A stretch of 64,000 nucleotides of DNA from Ciona intestinalis (GCF_000224145.3 NC_020166.2:7177632-7241631), one strand, 5' to 3'. Shown: positions 1 through 11,400, counted from the first letter of the stretch. Notes: generated by a model not told the origin, from the sequence alone. Numbers and translations: made by a program.

Positions 1-1012
1 TGCCGACAAGAGGATTACGATTGAAAATCAGGTATACACATAACGATTGGTGCAATTAATCAGTTCTTTCTCCATACGAGTTATTAATTAGTATTGGCAA
101 GCAAATCACATTTGCGCAAATTGTTGTCCAGGGTTCAATAGGTATGTATAATGGTGTAACGACTTTGCTACTTTCTGACTAATCAAAACACCGGTCTGAT
201 TACGAAACTTTATTTACACTTCATGCGAAAAAATTAGCTGTAATACTATAGGCTGATGATCAGACAGTTGCAAAACCGCAGTTACAAATATTTCTTTACA
301 TTCTCTATATAGATAATTGGTAAGTACTTCTAAATGAATAGGGATGGTGTCTTTGTCAAATTGCCAGTCATTTCCAGTTCTTTAGCCACTTAGAATGAGA
401 CTAATAAAAGCTGTGGAAACAAAAACAATATTAAGTGGCTTTAATTATTATTGTACTAATGTATATGTTGTTTAACAGACAGTCTAATTTGAAACTTGGG
501 CTTAAGGCAATGCCTGTAGATTATGTAAGTAGTTATGGGTTATGTAAGTAGCACATACATGATTGCAAAAAACTATATGGCGTGGCAATGACATTTTTTT
601 GAGTGGAATTTATTCTACTATTTTTATCAATTAAACATACATCTAAATTGAATTATTTGTAAAATTGTTAATTACAAATGAAATTATTGTGAAGTTTTCA
701 CATTTTATCTGTTGAAATGAAATGCAGAATAAATTTGACCATCCAGAGAAAATAATTCTCTTTTATTTAATAAAAGAGGGTTAGTTAAAGTTGTTTATAT
801 TCAAACACATGCAGTCATACTAAAACAAAATTCAATTGTGTGTTAGATGAAACCGGAATTGCATCAAAAAGAATTCAGAAATGTTAGCTAAGACTAAACT
901 GGAACAGTTGGTACAAAACATTGGTCCAAACAATAATTACAAGTTTCCATTCGACAACTACTACATGCAGGTCACCTATAACATACTATAAAAGGTGAAG
1001 CTTCTTTAATTC
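1..1012. other. Spacer downstream of the MYL6-like gene
   Basis: AT-rich sequence without a convincing coding exon on either strand. It should hold the 3' UTR of the minus-strand light chain gene, whose stop codon lies at 1013-1015. An AATAAA-type signal on the minus strand is visible near 762-767. I see no repeat or RNA gene. Confidence 0.5.
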
Positions 1013-4000
1013 TTATCCGCTGGCTACCATTTTGACCAGAGCTACATATGAATGAAGTGATGTTAGTAAGCTAAACATCAACACCAACAACAGTGATTGT
1101 TAAGTGATATGGTGTGTTTGGTGCGTATGAAAACTGTGATAAAACTCAACCCATTGATGGTCAATTGAGTAGTAATAAATAAATGCCCGAACCAGTATTC
1201 TTTGAAGTATTCATGTTTATACATACAACGTATAAAAATATTAATGAAATTTACTCCATTGATAGTCAGGGAAAAAAGGTTTATAGGTCAATTTTGGCCT
1301 TTTATTTTATTAAAAAATAACAAGGAAAAGGTAGTGTTCAAACTTAAGTATAAACTATTTACAGATCAAAACATATATAAATTGTTGGCTAAGATTGTTT
1401 GCTAACATGTATATATGAATGGAATTTATAACATAGGTGACATGAGTCTTGCTGCATACACAGTGATGCATGTGATGAATGTGCAGTAAAAGGAAAGTGG
1501 AATATTACCAGGAAGTAACAGAGTTAACCCTCAATCAGGTATTTGGAGAATGCTGTGCATAGAAGATAAGAAAGGAAGTTTGAAAGTAATATTGGATAGA
1601 GAAATATGTGGGAAAGTAGTTAAGTACAGAAGATGTAGGTTTACTGTTTAGTAAATGTACTAATTTACGTGATTACTCGGAACACTAGTGTGCTGGGTCC
1701 TAGGTGTATTAAGAATTGGTCGGGGGAAAAAAGACAGGGTAAACGTGTTGTGGTCTGTGCAGTCTATTGTGTTGAAAACTAACAGTCTATTATATATTTA
1801 AATGGTTTTTAAATACACAGCCTCGCTAATATTACATTTATCATATGATGCATTACAACATACAAGTTAGTACTGCATATCAAACTGAAAGAGTGTTAAT
1901 ATTTTTACCTTCATAATTGACACAGCCGTTAGTATCTTCCTGACCAACCATAAGTTGTTCAATTTCCTCTTCATTCATTTTCTCACCTAGTTTAAAAAAA
2001 GAATGAATCAGACTAAACTAGTCATTATACTCTTAACAAAAACTTTCATGGTAAAAAATGAGGTTGGAGCTGGAGGAGTGGAGGTATCATATTTTATCAG
2101 GTGTAACTGAAAAACAACTTATGCTAGTTAATGTACTTGGTAGTATGTCAAGGAGGTCTCTTATCAAAACCATGTAACTAAGTGTTTAGTGGTTACCTAT
2201 TATTACTACTAAATGTATAACTGTTTCCTTTTTAACCTGACAGAAAACCATGGCCTAAGCCAAATAAAACAATAATATTTTTTATAAATATTTGACACAA
2301 AGTAAATTGAAATTTGATCATTAATTAGTGTTAGTTTCATAAAAGACTTATTTCTTTACACACGGTTTCATAAACCCTAGCTTAAGCATGTAGAGCAAAT
2401 CATGACAACTTACCAAGAGAGGCAAGCACGTGTCTAAGTTCAGCTCCCATTACAGTTCCGTTGTTTTCTTTGTCAAAAACTCTAAGACCTTCAATGAAAT
2501 CTTCAATGTTGCTCGGTACAGCTTGTCTCTTGATTTGGGCAAGCATGGGAAGGAATTCTTCGAAGGTAACGGTCTTGCTGTTGAGTTCTAAATGGAATTT
2601 AGGTATTAGTATAACATATTATAAAGGTGAATGGTTCTTGGATTATTGTATTGAGGAACACATATACCAAGTCGCCTTTTTCATTATAAAAAATAGCTTA
2701 GAAGGATAAAGTAAATTCAGAATAGTGATGTATATATACATTTTTTTTTTTTGAATTTACATTAAACATTTGTGGAGTTGAATGTTACAATTAACACAAC
2801 ATGCAGATAAACTTATGGCGAATGGGAAAACTGCTCACAAAATTTATTACAATGCAAAATGTGAATGCTAACATGCATCTGCCATCTAATACTATAGTTT
2901 CAAAGTTGGACTTAATCCACCAGCAAAATACCTTCTGGTGTGGGATTGTTTAAAACCTTGGTTACTTCAGCATTGGTTGGATTTTGACCAAAAGCTCTGA
3001 AGCAATCACCCACTTCGAAATAAGCGATTTTGTCTTCGCCGGTCTTGTCGAAAAGTGAAAAGCAATCTCTGTATTCTGAGGTGTGGTGGGCAAGCAGGGG
3101 GGGTTGGGTATGGTATGAGAGGTGAAACAAAGTTTCAGAGTGAAGTGTTTTGGGTATGAAAAGCAAAGAGAAGTGAAATAAAAGTGGTGGATATAAAAGT
3201 TGGGTTAAGTATGGTATTTCACAACGCTGATACGAGCTATACATAATAAATACACCATGCTTCTGTCTTGTGATAGCATACTACATCAAATAATGCGTGT
3301 GTAGTTATTTCACAAGATGGGGTGAGGATTACCCTCTTTCTTAGGGTTTCCAAGGACTTTGTTAACGTCGGCATTGGTGGGGTCATCACCAAGGGCACGA
3401 ATAAGACTACCAACGAGGCTGTATGGGATTTTATCCTGACCCCGATCGAAAAGCTCGAAAGCTTCTTTGAATTCTACAATGTTAATGTTAAATAAACAGG
3501 AGTGTTCGGCATAGTCCCCTTTTACGATTAGGAAATCACTGCTAGCTAGAAATGTCTTTATTAGTTATTTGTAGGTGGTTATGCTCTTGTACTTTTGGTT
3601 CATTTTAATGACTTTGTCTTTACTGATTGCTAGCCATGTGTGTACCAGTGTCCAGTACCAATTACTGATATAAGCAATTACAAAACAGCAATCTACAAAG
3701 GACCATGTAAACAAAAGCAACCGGATGTGAATAGAAACCATTAACTGTTTGTGTGTTGATTATGCGCACTATGAAGTCAAGCAATTTAGGAGTAAACATT
3801 AATAGCGACACACGCCAGACTTCTAAGTTTGGATTAAGTGTTTAGTTCTAATTTGAGGGTTTGCTTTATTATTTTGTTTTACTTTAAAGCGGTCGAGCAA
3901 TTAACACTACAAGCTCAAAGCCGCGCCGACGAGCGCAGCTGACGGGTATTGACCAATCAGCGGCGTGCTTGCTTTTCGCGAACTACCGACAGCGAAACCA

Positions 4001-4371
4001 AATAAGGAGTGCACGCGTACGCACACACACGCAGGGCGGCACTCGGCCGGTATGACGTAACGCTGATAAACGGAAGATAGACGAGATACAGCTACGATTA
4101 GTGACTTCAGCTGTTGTGTTTGAGAAAGCACAGACCGAACGAAATTCCTATTACCTACAACATTCTAGTCCCCTACAATGGTGCCCATAGCCATTTTTAC
4201 CTAAACGCGCAAAATTCTGTAAAATTCTAGACACTACAACAAATTAAAGGTTTTGCTTATTTACCTGAAAGTTGTTCGTCGGAGAAATTGCTCTGTAAAA
4301 TAAACCAGTATTATTTCACAACCTAAAGTTAGTATTTGCAATAAAATACAACTGTAAATCATACTTACCAT
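1013..4371 (-). CDS. Essential myosin light chain, MYL6-like, with alternative third exons
   Basis: Alkali (essential) light chain that binds the myosin heavy-chain neck. Exons, in order of transcription: 4369-4371 (ATG only), 4265-4292, then either 3333-3473 (3a) or 2932-3075 (3b), 2414-2587, 1909-1986 and 1013-1041. All junctions are GT/AG and phases agree. With 3a the product is 150 residues, with 3b 151, the usual MYL6 length. It starts [10 protein letters not shown], has the family signature [18 protein letters not shown] in the third EF-hand, and ends ALVKMVASG, close to vertebrate MYL6/MYL6B tails. Exon 3b ([14 protein letters not shown]) is closer to vertebrate MYL6 than 3a ([14 protein letters not shown]). 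Unlike the three plus-strand paralogues it keeps an intron after residue LG of the third EF-hand. The short last exon was found by its reading frame and is the least certain part. Confidence 0.9.
2932..3075 (-). other. Alternative coding exon 3b of the MYL6-like gene
   Basis: 48 codons, acceptor CAG at 3078-3076, donor GT at 2931-2930. It encodes [20 protein letters not shown] and the following helix, an equivalent of exon 3a that has diverged strongly in sequence. Splice phases match 3a on both sides, so either exon joins exon 2 to exon 4 in frame. Confidence 0.85.
3333..3473 (-). other. Alternative coding exon 3a of the MYL6-like gene
   Basis: 47 codons, acceptor TAG at 3476-3474, donor GT at 3332-3331, entry and exit phase identical to exon 3b. 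It encodes the first EF-hand region beginning [20 protein letters not shown]. Including both 3a and 3b would duplicate the EF-hand, so they are probably mutually exclusive. Confidence 0.85.
3930..4115 (-). promoter_or_regulatory. GC-richer putative enhancer or alternative promoter in intron 2 of the MYL6-like gene
   Basis: Within an AT-rich intron, this stretch has clustered sites: a perfect CArG/SRF box CCAAATAAGG at 3998-4007, a CCAAT box at 3953-3957, a CRE-like TGACGTAA at 4053-4060, and CAGCTG E-boxes at 3936-3941 and 4108-4113. SRF, CCAAT and E-box sites are typical of contractile gene control. The motifs are seen; the function is inferred. Confidence 0.45.
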
Positions 4372-5604
4372 TTTGATGTGTAGTGTTTATGTCGAATTTG
4401 GTCAAGAATTATTAATGACAAGTCCTAGGTTCCTGTTAAAACATACTTGTTTTTGTACGTTAACAACGGTTTTGGGTTCCCGTTACTATGTCCGAATTAC
4501 GTTTAGGTCCTGGCTCATAAAAGCTTAATATGTTTTATTTCTTTATTACCACGATTTAAAACCATCACGATTCGTTTTGCTATATTGTTGTACACTTGTT
4601 TGCTTTACGAACGCGATTCGAAAAAACTAAAATGACTGACTTGCTGTTCTGCATTTTAACGCAGTTGGTGGTCTAACGTTTAGTATTTCCATTGAGTTAA
4701 TTTCCACAATACCAACTGTGCACAGCTAAATTAACATTACACTTACTATTTCCCCACCCAAGATTAAAGTAGTGCCAACTCTATCCAACGTACTCGCACA
4801 CACGCAACTGTTGAGTTCGTCAAGTGAAGGACCCTAAACAAAATAAATTTGCCTTTTTCTTACTTTCTCTCAGTTGGCAAGGTCTCTCCGCTGCACTCGT
4901 GTGACGTCATGATGAGATTCGTGCAATTTCTGGGAAATAAGAAGTCAAATATTACAAACACGAAGGTTTTATATGCTTGCAGAACTTAACAATCATATTC
5001 ATGTTTCAACTATCTAAACAAATTTAAATGGAATGGTAGGGCAAAAAGATATACAGAATAGTAAACTCATTACTATCGCCAATTATGTAACAAACATTAA
5101 GTAATATGGGGTAAGATGGATACCGTTAACAAATAATATATTATATTGCCCAATCGTGCTTTTACCAATTAACAAAGCTCGCATGAGGACAATTATGTTA
5201 ATATTCTTTGTTAACTACTAAACAGTCCATAAAAGTGAGGAAAAACATGAACTATCGTACCCCAACATACTCTATATTAAATTTACGTTACAAAAAAAGG
5301 TATAACGTCGCGTGTGGTCGTTTGCATAATCCGAGTGACCGCGAGGATGTGAACTATTTGAACTCTTTACACCATCTAGCGGCCACATTATAGCGTACAT
5401 ACGAAAAAATCCGGTTTTCAAAAAAACTCATACAAAAAAAAACGTTAAAATTTTCATATAAATGCAAAATCTTTAATATAGGATTGCGAAGGTAATAGAA
5501 TCTATCTACAAGTCTACACTCGATCTTACCTTGTCGTCACGTAACCGCCTGTTATCGCACGTGAGACTTGTTGATGACGTCACGTTGTAGGTCACCGCAG
5601 AAAG
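4372..5604. promoter_or_regulatory. Divergent promoter region between the MYL6-like gene and muscle light chain gene 1
   Basis: About 1.2 kb separates the two start regions. A perfect CRE (TGACGTCA) lies at 4902-4909, nearer the minus-strand gene. A degenerate single end of the TIR element family (ggggtaagatgg) lies near 5106. The proximal elements of the plus-strand gene are listed separately. No coding exon seen. Confidence 0.5.
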
Positions 5605-5611
5605 TATAAAT
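5545..5611 (+). promoter_or_regulatory. Core promoter of muscle light chain gene 1
   Basis: CCGCCTGTT at 5545-5553, CACGTG E-box at 5558-5563, CRE TGACGTCA at 5575-5582, AGGTCA at 5589-5594 and TATAAAT at 5605-5611. The same order and nearly the same spacing occur before the two paralogues. CRE control of ascidian muscle genes is known; the AGGTCA partner is an observation here. Confidence 0.75.
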
Positions 5612-5711
5612 GCCCCAGCTTCATGCTGAACAGTATCCAATTCTGCTCAAGCATCCTCCAGCAAGCATCAATCTTCTTTCAAGACTTTGTTCAACCAACT
5701 CTATTTTCAAA

Positions 5712-6818
5712 ATGGTAAAGTCTTCTTTCACGGATGTTTAGGTTATCTTTATTCTTAAAGAAATAGCACATCTAACTCGTGACTAGTGTTACTAACGTGT
5801 TAAGATGTTATCGATAATAATTTCGTGTTTTTTGTCTACAGGCAGAAATCCCGGAAGAACGTATGGAAGGTAGGGTGAGCTAGACTTCTATACCTATATA
5901 ATAGGACTAACGTCACCAAACTTTTAGAAATCAAGGAAGCTTATGAAATCTTCTGCCGAACCACTGAGATGGAACTTGGATTCGATCAAGTTGGAGATGT
6001 TTTCCGAGCCATTAACCTTAACCCAACCATTGAAGATGTAGAGAACGCTCTTGGAAACCCAACAAAAGAAGGTTTGTATTTAAACGACCGAATACGAAAA
6101 CGCACAGTATATACTCTGTCGTCCTTAAGCCCCAAATCAGCCAGATCGAACTTCGTCGAGTTTAGCGTCATATTCAAGTCAAATAATTTTTATCCATGGG
6201 ACATTTAGTCAAATGTATAACTTTGTGTACAGATATGGCTGCCAAGAAATTGAAGATCGAGGAGTTCCTTCCAGTGTACACTAAGTTGGTTACTGAATTT
6301 ACTGAAGGCACTTACGATGATATCCTTGAAGGTCTTCGTGTTTTCGACAAGGAAGGTAACGGAACAGTTATGGGAGCTGAGATCAGACACGTCCTTCGAA
6401 CCCTTGGTGAGAAGATGACAACACAAGAAATCAGTGCTTGCATGGACGGCCAGGAAGATATGAATGGTTCAATCAACATCGATAGTAAGTGCTGGCTTCT
6501 TATAAATTGCAGTTTTAATATAAAGTAAGGTGGGGGAAGATGGGACACCTCTTCATTTTATTTTCTCGGCCCATTTGGTAGTAAACAAAGAACGTTCATA
6601 GAATTTTAAACCGAATCCTCATAATTCACATGAACTCTCCTTAATTGTTTAAAATACGACCAGGATTTGGAAATCATGTGTTAAAAGTGTCTCGTCTTCC
6701 CACACAGTACTGTTCAGCATTAAATTCCTGTAGTGTTCACAAGTTATTTGTATGATTACAATTTCCTTTCTTTTCAGCTTTCTGCAGATACCTATTGGAG
6801 GAAAAGAAAGCCGAATAA
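5712..6818 (+). CDS. Muscle-type essential myosin light chain, tandem copy 1
   Basis: Exons 5712-5714 (ATG only), 5842-5869, 5928-6071, 6233-6484 and 6778-6818, all GT/AG with consistent phases, giving 155 residues beginning MAEIPEERMEEIKEAYEIF. The third EF-hand has the essential light chain signature [19 protein letters not shown]; the first EF-hand loop (CRTTEMELGFDQ) lacks calcium ligands, as expected. The short N-terminus without an Ala/Pro extension is the A2/MYL6 style. It differs from copies 2 and 3 only at residue 56 (Thr rather than Ser). Intron 4 holds an inverted-repeat element (6525-6712). AATAAA signals follow near 6830 and 6945. Confidence 0.95.
6525..6712 (+). mobile_element. 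Short inverted-repeat element (MITE), copy in intron 4 of light chain gene 1
   Basis: Begins GTGGGGGAAGATGGGACACC and ends with the inverted version (gtctcgtcttcccaca). The interior has the landmark words cccatttggtagtaaacaaa and ttaattgttta shared by the other copies here. Length about 190 bp; resembles the MITE family described from Ciona (Cimi-1), not verified. Confidence 0.8.
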
Positions 6819-7045
6819 TCAACTTTCGAATAAACAGCCGACAATTTTCTTTATTAAAGTCGTTTTGTTTTTACCAATTAATTTTGTTGCTATTTATTTT
6901 TTAAAAGTAAAAAGCGTTTTCGAACCATGATTTTGTAAACGTTTAAATAAAATGACAATGAAAGAATATTAAACGACCGGTTGGTAACTAATTCTAAAGC
7001 TTGTACAAATACATCACGTATATGTAAAAGCGTCGCTGTTGTATG

Positions 7046-7235
7046 TGGTAAGGTGGGGAAAGATAGGACATCTTTACATTCTACTTCCTTGTCCCATTTG
7101 ACAGTAAACAAAGAACATTCGACAAATTATAAAACTGTATCCTCGCGACTTCCCTATAGACCGTGGTTGTTTAAAACACGATCGGAATATTTGGATATTA
7201 TGTGCCAAAGGTGTCATGTCCTTCCCAACCCTAAT
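7046..7235 (+). mobile_element. Short inverted-repeat element (MITE), full-length copy
   Basis: Left end aaggtggggaaagatagg, right end tgtccttcccaaccct, with the family interior between. Same orientation as the copy at 6525. Confidence 0.8.
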
Positions 7236-7416
7236 ATATCTATATTTAAAAAAAACAAATTACAGCGGGCAGCGCATAACATGAAAAAGGCGTTTTATAA
7301 TAATACAGTGGAATTACACATATTTACAAGAAATGCTTATGCGCGTTGCGGCAAGAATGATAATAAATAAGAATAGTTGCCAGTCTTTGTCTAAGCGTAA
7401 AAAAAGGAACAGTTCC

Positions 7417-7556
7417 AATGCAACACTCAAATATTGTTGTTCAATTTATTTGATCTTGGCTTCTGTAGGTCCTTTACCATTACGTAAACACATTTGTCTT
7501 TCATTTTTGCTTGAGCAAACACAGCTACACCGGTATATGGATCTTTTTAAGACAAA
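7417..7556 (-). pseudogene. Detached duplicate of the last exon of the GNAT gene
   Basis: The minus strand encodes DPYTGVAVFAQAKMKDKCVY and continues VMVKDLQKPRSNKLNNNI before a stop, in frame and closely matching the last exon of the acetyltransferase at 8038-9103. Similarity also runs past the stop into the 3' flank. It breaks off upstream right at the AAAGATCC point, and no upstream exons were found between here and 8037. Either a partial tandem duplication or an alternative last exon; the first is more likely. Confidence 0.6.
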
Positions 7557-7677
7557 AAATAGTAATGGGGAAAGTATCTCAAGACAAGCTGTACACACAC
7601 TATACCAGAAATCGCAAAAAATAGACTTATCCTATTTAAAACAAATAGCAACGTTCTATATATGAAAATCGTAAAGA

Positions 7678-7772
7678 TACGGTTTTGTAATTCTACAATT
7701 TTTTTAACTCACTGCCAAATGGGACAAGAAAATAGATTGAGAAGGTGTCCGATCTTCCCCACCCTACTGTAT
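7678..7772 (-). mobile_element. Half copy of the short inverted-repeat element
   Basis: Only one end and about half of the interior is present, in reverse orientation, ending gtgtccgatcttccccaccc then tactgta. Confidence 0.7.
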
Positions 7773-8037
7773 ATTGCCGTGAAAGTGCTGTTGCCATTAC
7801 CAGATTACAACAAACATCGCATGTCTGTTTTGATAACACCGAAACGGACAGTATCTCTGTATTCAGTATGACCGAAATGACGACTGCACAACCATATATA
7901 TTTACAACAGGCACATGCAAATAATTACAAGAAAATTCTGTCTTTACAGAGCGTTGCAACAAGAAAGGTAACAAATACAAATGCGTGCTGGTGTTTGTCT
8001 TAGTTTTAAATAAAATGAAACAGTTCTAATAGAGTAC

Positions 8038-9103
8038 TCATAGTTTGCTCTTCAATTTATTTGATCTTGGCTTCTGTAGGTCTATTACCATCACGTGAAC
8101 ACAGTTGTCTTTCGCTTCTGCTTGAGCAAACACAGCTACACCGGTATATGGATCTTTATAACTTGTCATGTCTATCTTCTTTATACATTTGTATCCCAAT
8201 CTCTGGACGATACCCATTGATTTTACTGACGTTGAAAATCCGACACAAAAATCAAACCCCCGTTCTACAAAAAACTCCGCATGTCTGCATGAGACGTAAA
8301 GTAAAAAAAAAACGTTCTTTATATTTATTTAAAATTTCCTCAATAAAACCAGAAAATAATTCTACCAACCTTTTCGCGAGTTCTGTGCCGATTCCTTGAT
8401 TTGAATATTCGGACGAAACTACACTGAGATCACCAATTACGAAGTTGGTACTATCGAGATCTTCCTCTAAACTTGATTCTGACCACTCTTCAAACTGAAT
8501 AAAGAGGAAGCTGCTGTTGTTTAATTCACTGATTCTGGTGGCAGCACAAAGTTCTTTCCGACTTGGTGGGGCAGGGAAGTGTTCTGTTTTATCCCGGCTT
8601 ATGAGTTATCATGTATCTATACTCTTAAAAGTACCCAAATACTGAGCAGAAGGTATTCATTTTTTACTCTTGAAGATCAGCATATATCCCTCTTTAACAT
8701 TTTCGCTATACATTTACATACTTACTCTTTGCATATATAGAACTTTTTCCGGAACTTTGCTCCTTCTGAAACTTGGGATTTTGTAACATTTAAGTTTCCC
8801 CATCGACAAACCACACATTTTCTTGCTCAAACTGTCATATGCCCCAATACTCACACCCTGCGGCACCACGTCCTGTAATTGAATGAAGTTTAACAATTCC
8901 CATAATCTTTGCAACACAACCCCACTCACCCTAGCTACGTCATCAGCGTACCATCGCATTTCTTCATCGGTCAACGAAAGGCATTTGGACATTGGTTCAT
9001 AGGGTAAGTAATGCTCGATCAGTAGCTCAATGACGTCATTAATGTCGTCATCACCTAGCAGTCTATACACAACTTGAGTTTTTCTTTCCATGTTTTGTTC
9101 CAT
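8038..9103 (-). CDS. GNAT-family N-acetyltransferase, arylalkylamine/dopamine NAT-like
   Basis: Acetyl-CoA-dependent transferase; the substrate cannot be read from sequence. Exons by eye: about 8722-9103, 8370-8583 and 8038-8284, giving roughly 280 residues. The N-terminal part YRLLGDDDINDVIELLIEHY fits the first beta strand and helix of AANAT-like enzymes. The second exon holds motif A, GDLSVVSSEYSNQGIGTELA, the CoA pyrophosphate loop (usual Arg replaced by Ser). The last exon has the C-terminal SMGIVQRLGYKC block and ends in a short basic tail. The donor of exon 1 is ambiguous (8722 or 8726); 8722 keeps the frame. The last exon is duplicated at 7417-7556. Confidence 0.7.
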
Positions 9104-10301
9104 ACACTAAACTAGACTAACATATTAGCTTTAAAAATAACGCAAAGAAAATGTCCCGAAATGTTAAGAATAATACGTTCAAACACGCGCATACGCAATC
9201 CTCGCCTGCTGGTTGCAGTAACTTGAACATAAAAAATGTAAATGCGTTTTGTCGTTATGGTCACTGCTGTCTCCCATTTCCTATATGTTTGAGTAACTTC
9301 GCTTTTGCATCCGTTTGGATTTTGCGGTTATACCAGAAATACTAAAGACAACCCATTAGAAACAACGCAAGCTAAAGAAAATCAACTTAACCCCTATATA
9401 GTTATATAGATTGCAATTAAAATATTTGTACTTTGACTGGCAGATGCTACTGTGCAGTAAATAGAACTAAAAATATAAGCATTAAGTTAAAGTTAACTCG
9501 ACTAAAATCAAGTTCACAACCACAGTACAGAACTAACCAAGCGTAAAGAACTAACCAATCGTACAATTATGTTCAAGTAAAGGAAAGCGTGTAGGACGAG
9601 GTGCATCACACAACAACAGTCGTGCTTCCATCGGGTGTCGCAGAAATCTGGCTCCCCTACAAAACTGATTTCCACTGGATACTTTTACCTATTTTATGAG
9701 AATCTAGAACTCTGGTTTCGACTAAAAATAAAAGGTTTGGATGCGATTTATTTGTACATTTCTGTATTAATAACACGCCATCAACGACGAAAAAGGACGA
9801 CAAACATACATTTTCCTATTAAATAAAATAAACTAACTATATATATATGTATGTGTGTGTATGTATTCGAGTAGTCTTCGTTTGGAACACGATTTATAGG
9901 TTTCTAATAAAAATGTTCCGTGTAGCCGATGCTGGGAACCAGATTTCCGCGACACCGTCAGGAAATAACTCGATGCAATAACGTTCATGAACAATACACA
10001 TGAATTAGTACAAGTCATAACGATTAATGCAAGCAACAGGACTACAATCAGTTATGAAAAACACATAAAACCAAAAAGCATAACAATTGAGCAAACATTA
10101 GAGAGAATATGGTGGAAGTGGTGCATATTGTATACAGAAGCTAATATAGATGGACTTTTATATGCGATCTGATGCGCATGTTTTAAAATTACATCTACTT
10201 TTCCCTGAAGTGCTGTTAACACTATATAGCAGACTACTCGCTGCTTGTGCAACATCTGTTTATCCCTTTCGGTCATTGGCTTTTGGACTGTCATCACAAT
10301 G
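9104..10301. other. Intergenic spacer
   Basis: AT-rich spacer between the divergent GNAT gene and light chain gene 2. A (TA)n/(TG)n microsatellite lies at about 9836-9866. I see no gene. Confidence 0.5.
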
Positions 10302-10372
10302 CCGCCTGTTCTCACGTAACAAACCCGCTTTTGATGACGTCACACCTCAGGTCATCGGTGACTATTATAAAA
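10302..10372 (+). promoter_or_regulatory. Core promoter of muscle light chain gene 2
   Basis: CCGCCTGTT at 10302-10310, CRE TGACGTCA at 10335-10342, AGGTCA at 10349-10354, TATAAAA at 10366-10372. A T-box-like TCACACCT (reverse of AGGTGTGA) overlaps the CRE edge at 10340-10347, of interest because Tbx6 drives ascidian muscle genes. Confidence 0.75.
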
Positions 10373-10472
10373 GCCCCAGCTTCATGTTTAACAGTATCCA
10401 CTTCTGCTCAAGCATCTTTCAGCAAGCATCAATCTTCTTTCAAGACTTTCTTTAATCACCTCAAACAGTAAA

Positions 10473-11400
10473 ATGGTAAGACCTTTTGTACGGATGCTTT
10501 GGCTCTTTTTTAAACCTTACCCATGTATTAAATAATGGCATCTAACATTTGACTAGAGTTACTACTTTTCAAAGTCCTTAACAACGTCTTAAACTTTTCT
10601 ACAGGCAGAAATCCCAGAAGAACGTATGGAAGGTACGTAGGACAAACTAAAATGTCAACATGTACGCACACAACCAAAATAACATTATATTATACTCTTT
10701 AGAAATCAAGGAAGCTTATGAAATCTTTTGCCGAACCACTGAGATGGAACTTGGATTCGATCAAGTAGGAGATGTTTTCCGAGCCATTAACCTTAACCCA
10801 ACCATTGAAGATGTAGAGAACGCTCTTGGAAACCCATCGAAAGAAGGTTTGTATTTTGTTAAGGCAAGACGCTTCTCCGGCATAGTCAAATACTTTAGCA
10901 TCTTAAGAAAATTTTTGCTGTCTCCACTGGTTTAGATGCACTTTAACGAAATGGCTGACGCCTGACGATGAACAAGTTTAAACGCTATGGTAACTAACGT
11001 ACGATAATTCCTATAAAACATGTTTATATCTTACAGATATGGCTGCCAAGAAATTGAAGATCGAAGAGTTCCTTCCAGTGTACACCAAATTGGTTACTGA
11101 ATTCACTGAAGGCACTTACGACGATATCCTTGAAGGTCTTCGTGTTTTCGACAAGGAAGGTAACGGAACAGTTATGGGAGCTGAGATCAGACACGTCCTT
11201 CGAACCCTTGGTGAGAAGATGACAACCCAAGAAATCAGTGCTTGCATGGACGGCCAGGAAGATATGAATGGTTCAATCAACATTGATAGTAAGTGACCGG
11301 CTTTATGCATAGCTGGTCATTATAACATTACTAACAACTGCAATCTGATTTATTCTTAGCTTTCTGCCGATACCTCTTGGAAGAGAAAAAAGCTGAATAG
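10473..11400 (+). CDS. Muscle-type essential myosin light chain, tandem copy 2
   Basis: Exons 10473-10475, 10605-10632, 10703-10846, 11037-11288 and 11360-11400, the same lengths as in copies 1 and 3 (3, 28, 144, 252, 38 coding bases plus stop). The 155-residue product is predicted identical to copy 3 and differs from copy 1 by Ser for Thr at residue 56. A likely 3' UTR intron runs from a donor at about 11428 (gtatgtg) to an acceptor near 11546 (tttttcag). AATAAA at about 11635 ends the transcript. Intron 3 is related in sequence to intron 3 of copy 3, so these two are the younger pair. Confidence 0.95.

Noticed and set aside
440-490. SVKQHIH-stop reading on the minus strand as the last MYL6-like exon
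   Set aside because: Splice phase does not fit exon 5; the exon at 1013-1041 (ALVKMVASG) fits in phase and sequence.
2912-3244. Long open frame extending exon 3b upstream
   Set aside because: The part before the CAG acceptor at 3076-3078 has no light chain similarity; it is intron that happens to be open.
3907-4131. 74-codon minus-strand open frame in intron 2 of the MYL6-like gene
   Set aside because: No similarity to light chains and no fitting phase; the stretch is open because it is GC-richer, and is better read as regulatory.
8970-9055. CRE-like gacgtcat words upstream of the GNAT gene
   Set aside because: They fall inside the well-supported coding exon of the acetyltransferase, so are best explained by codons.
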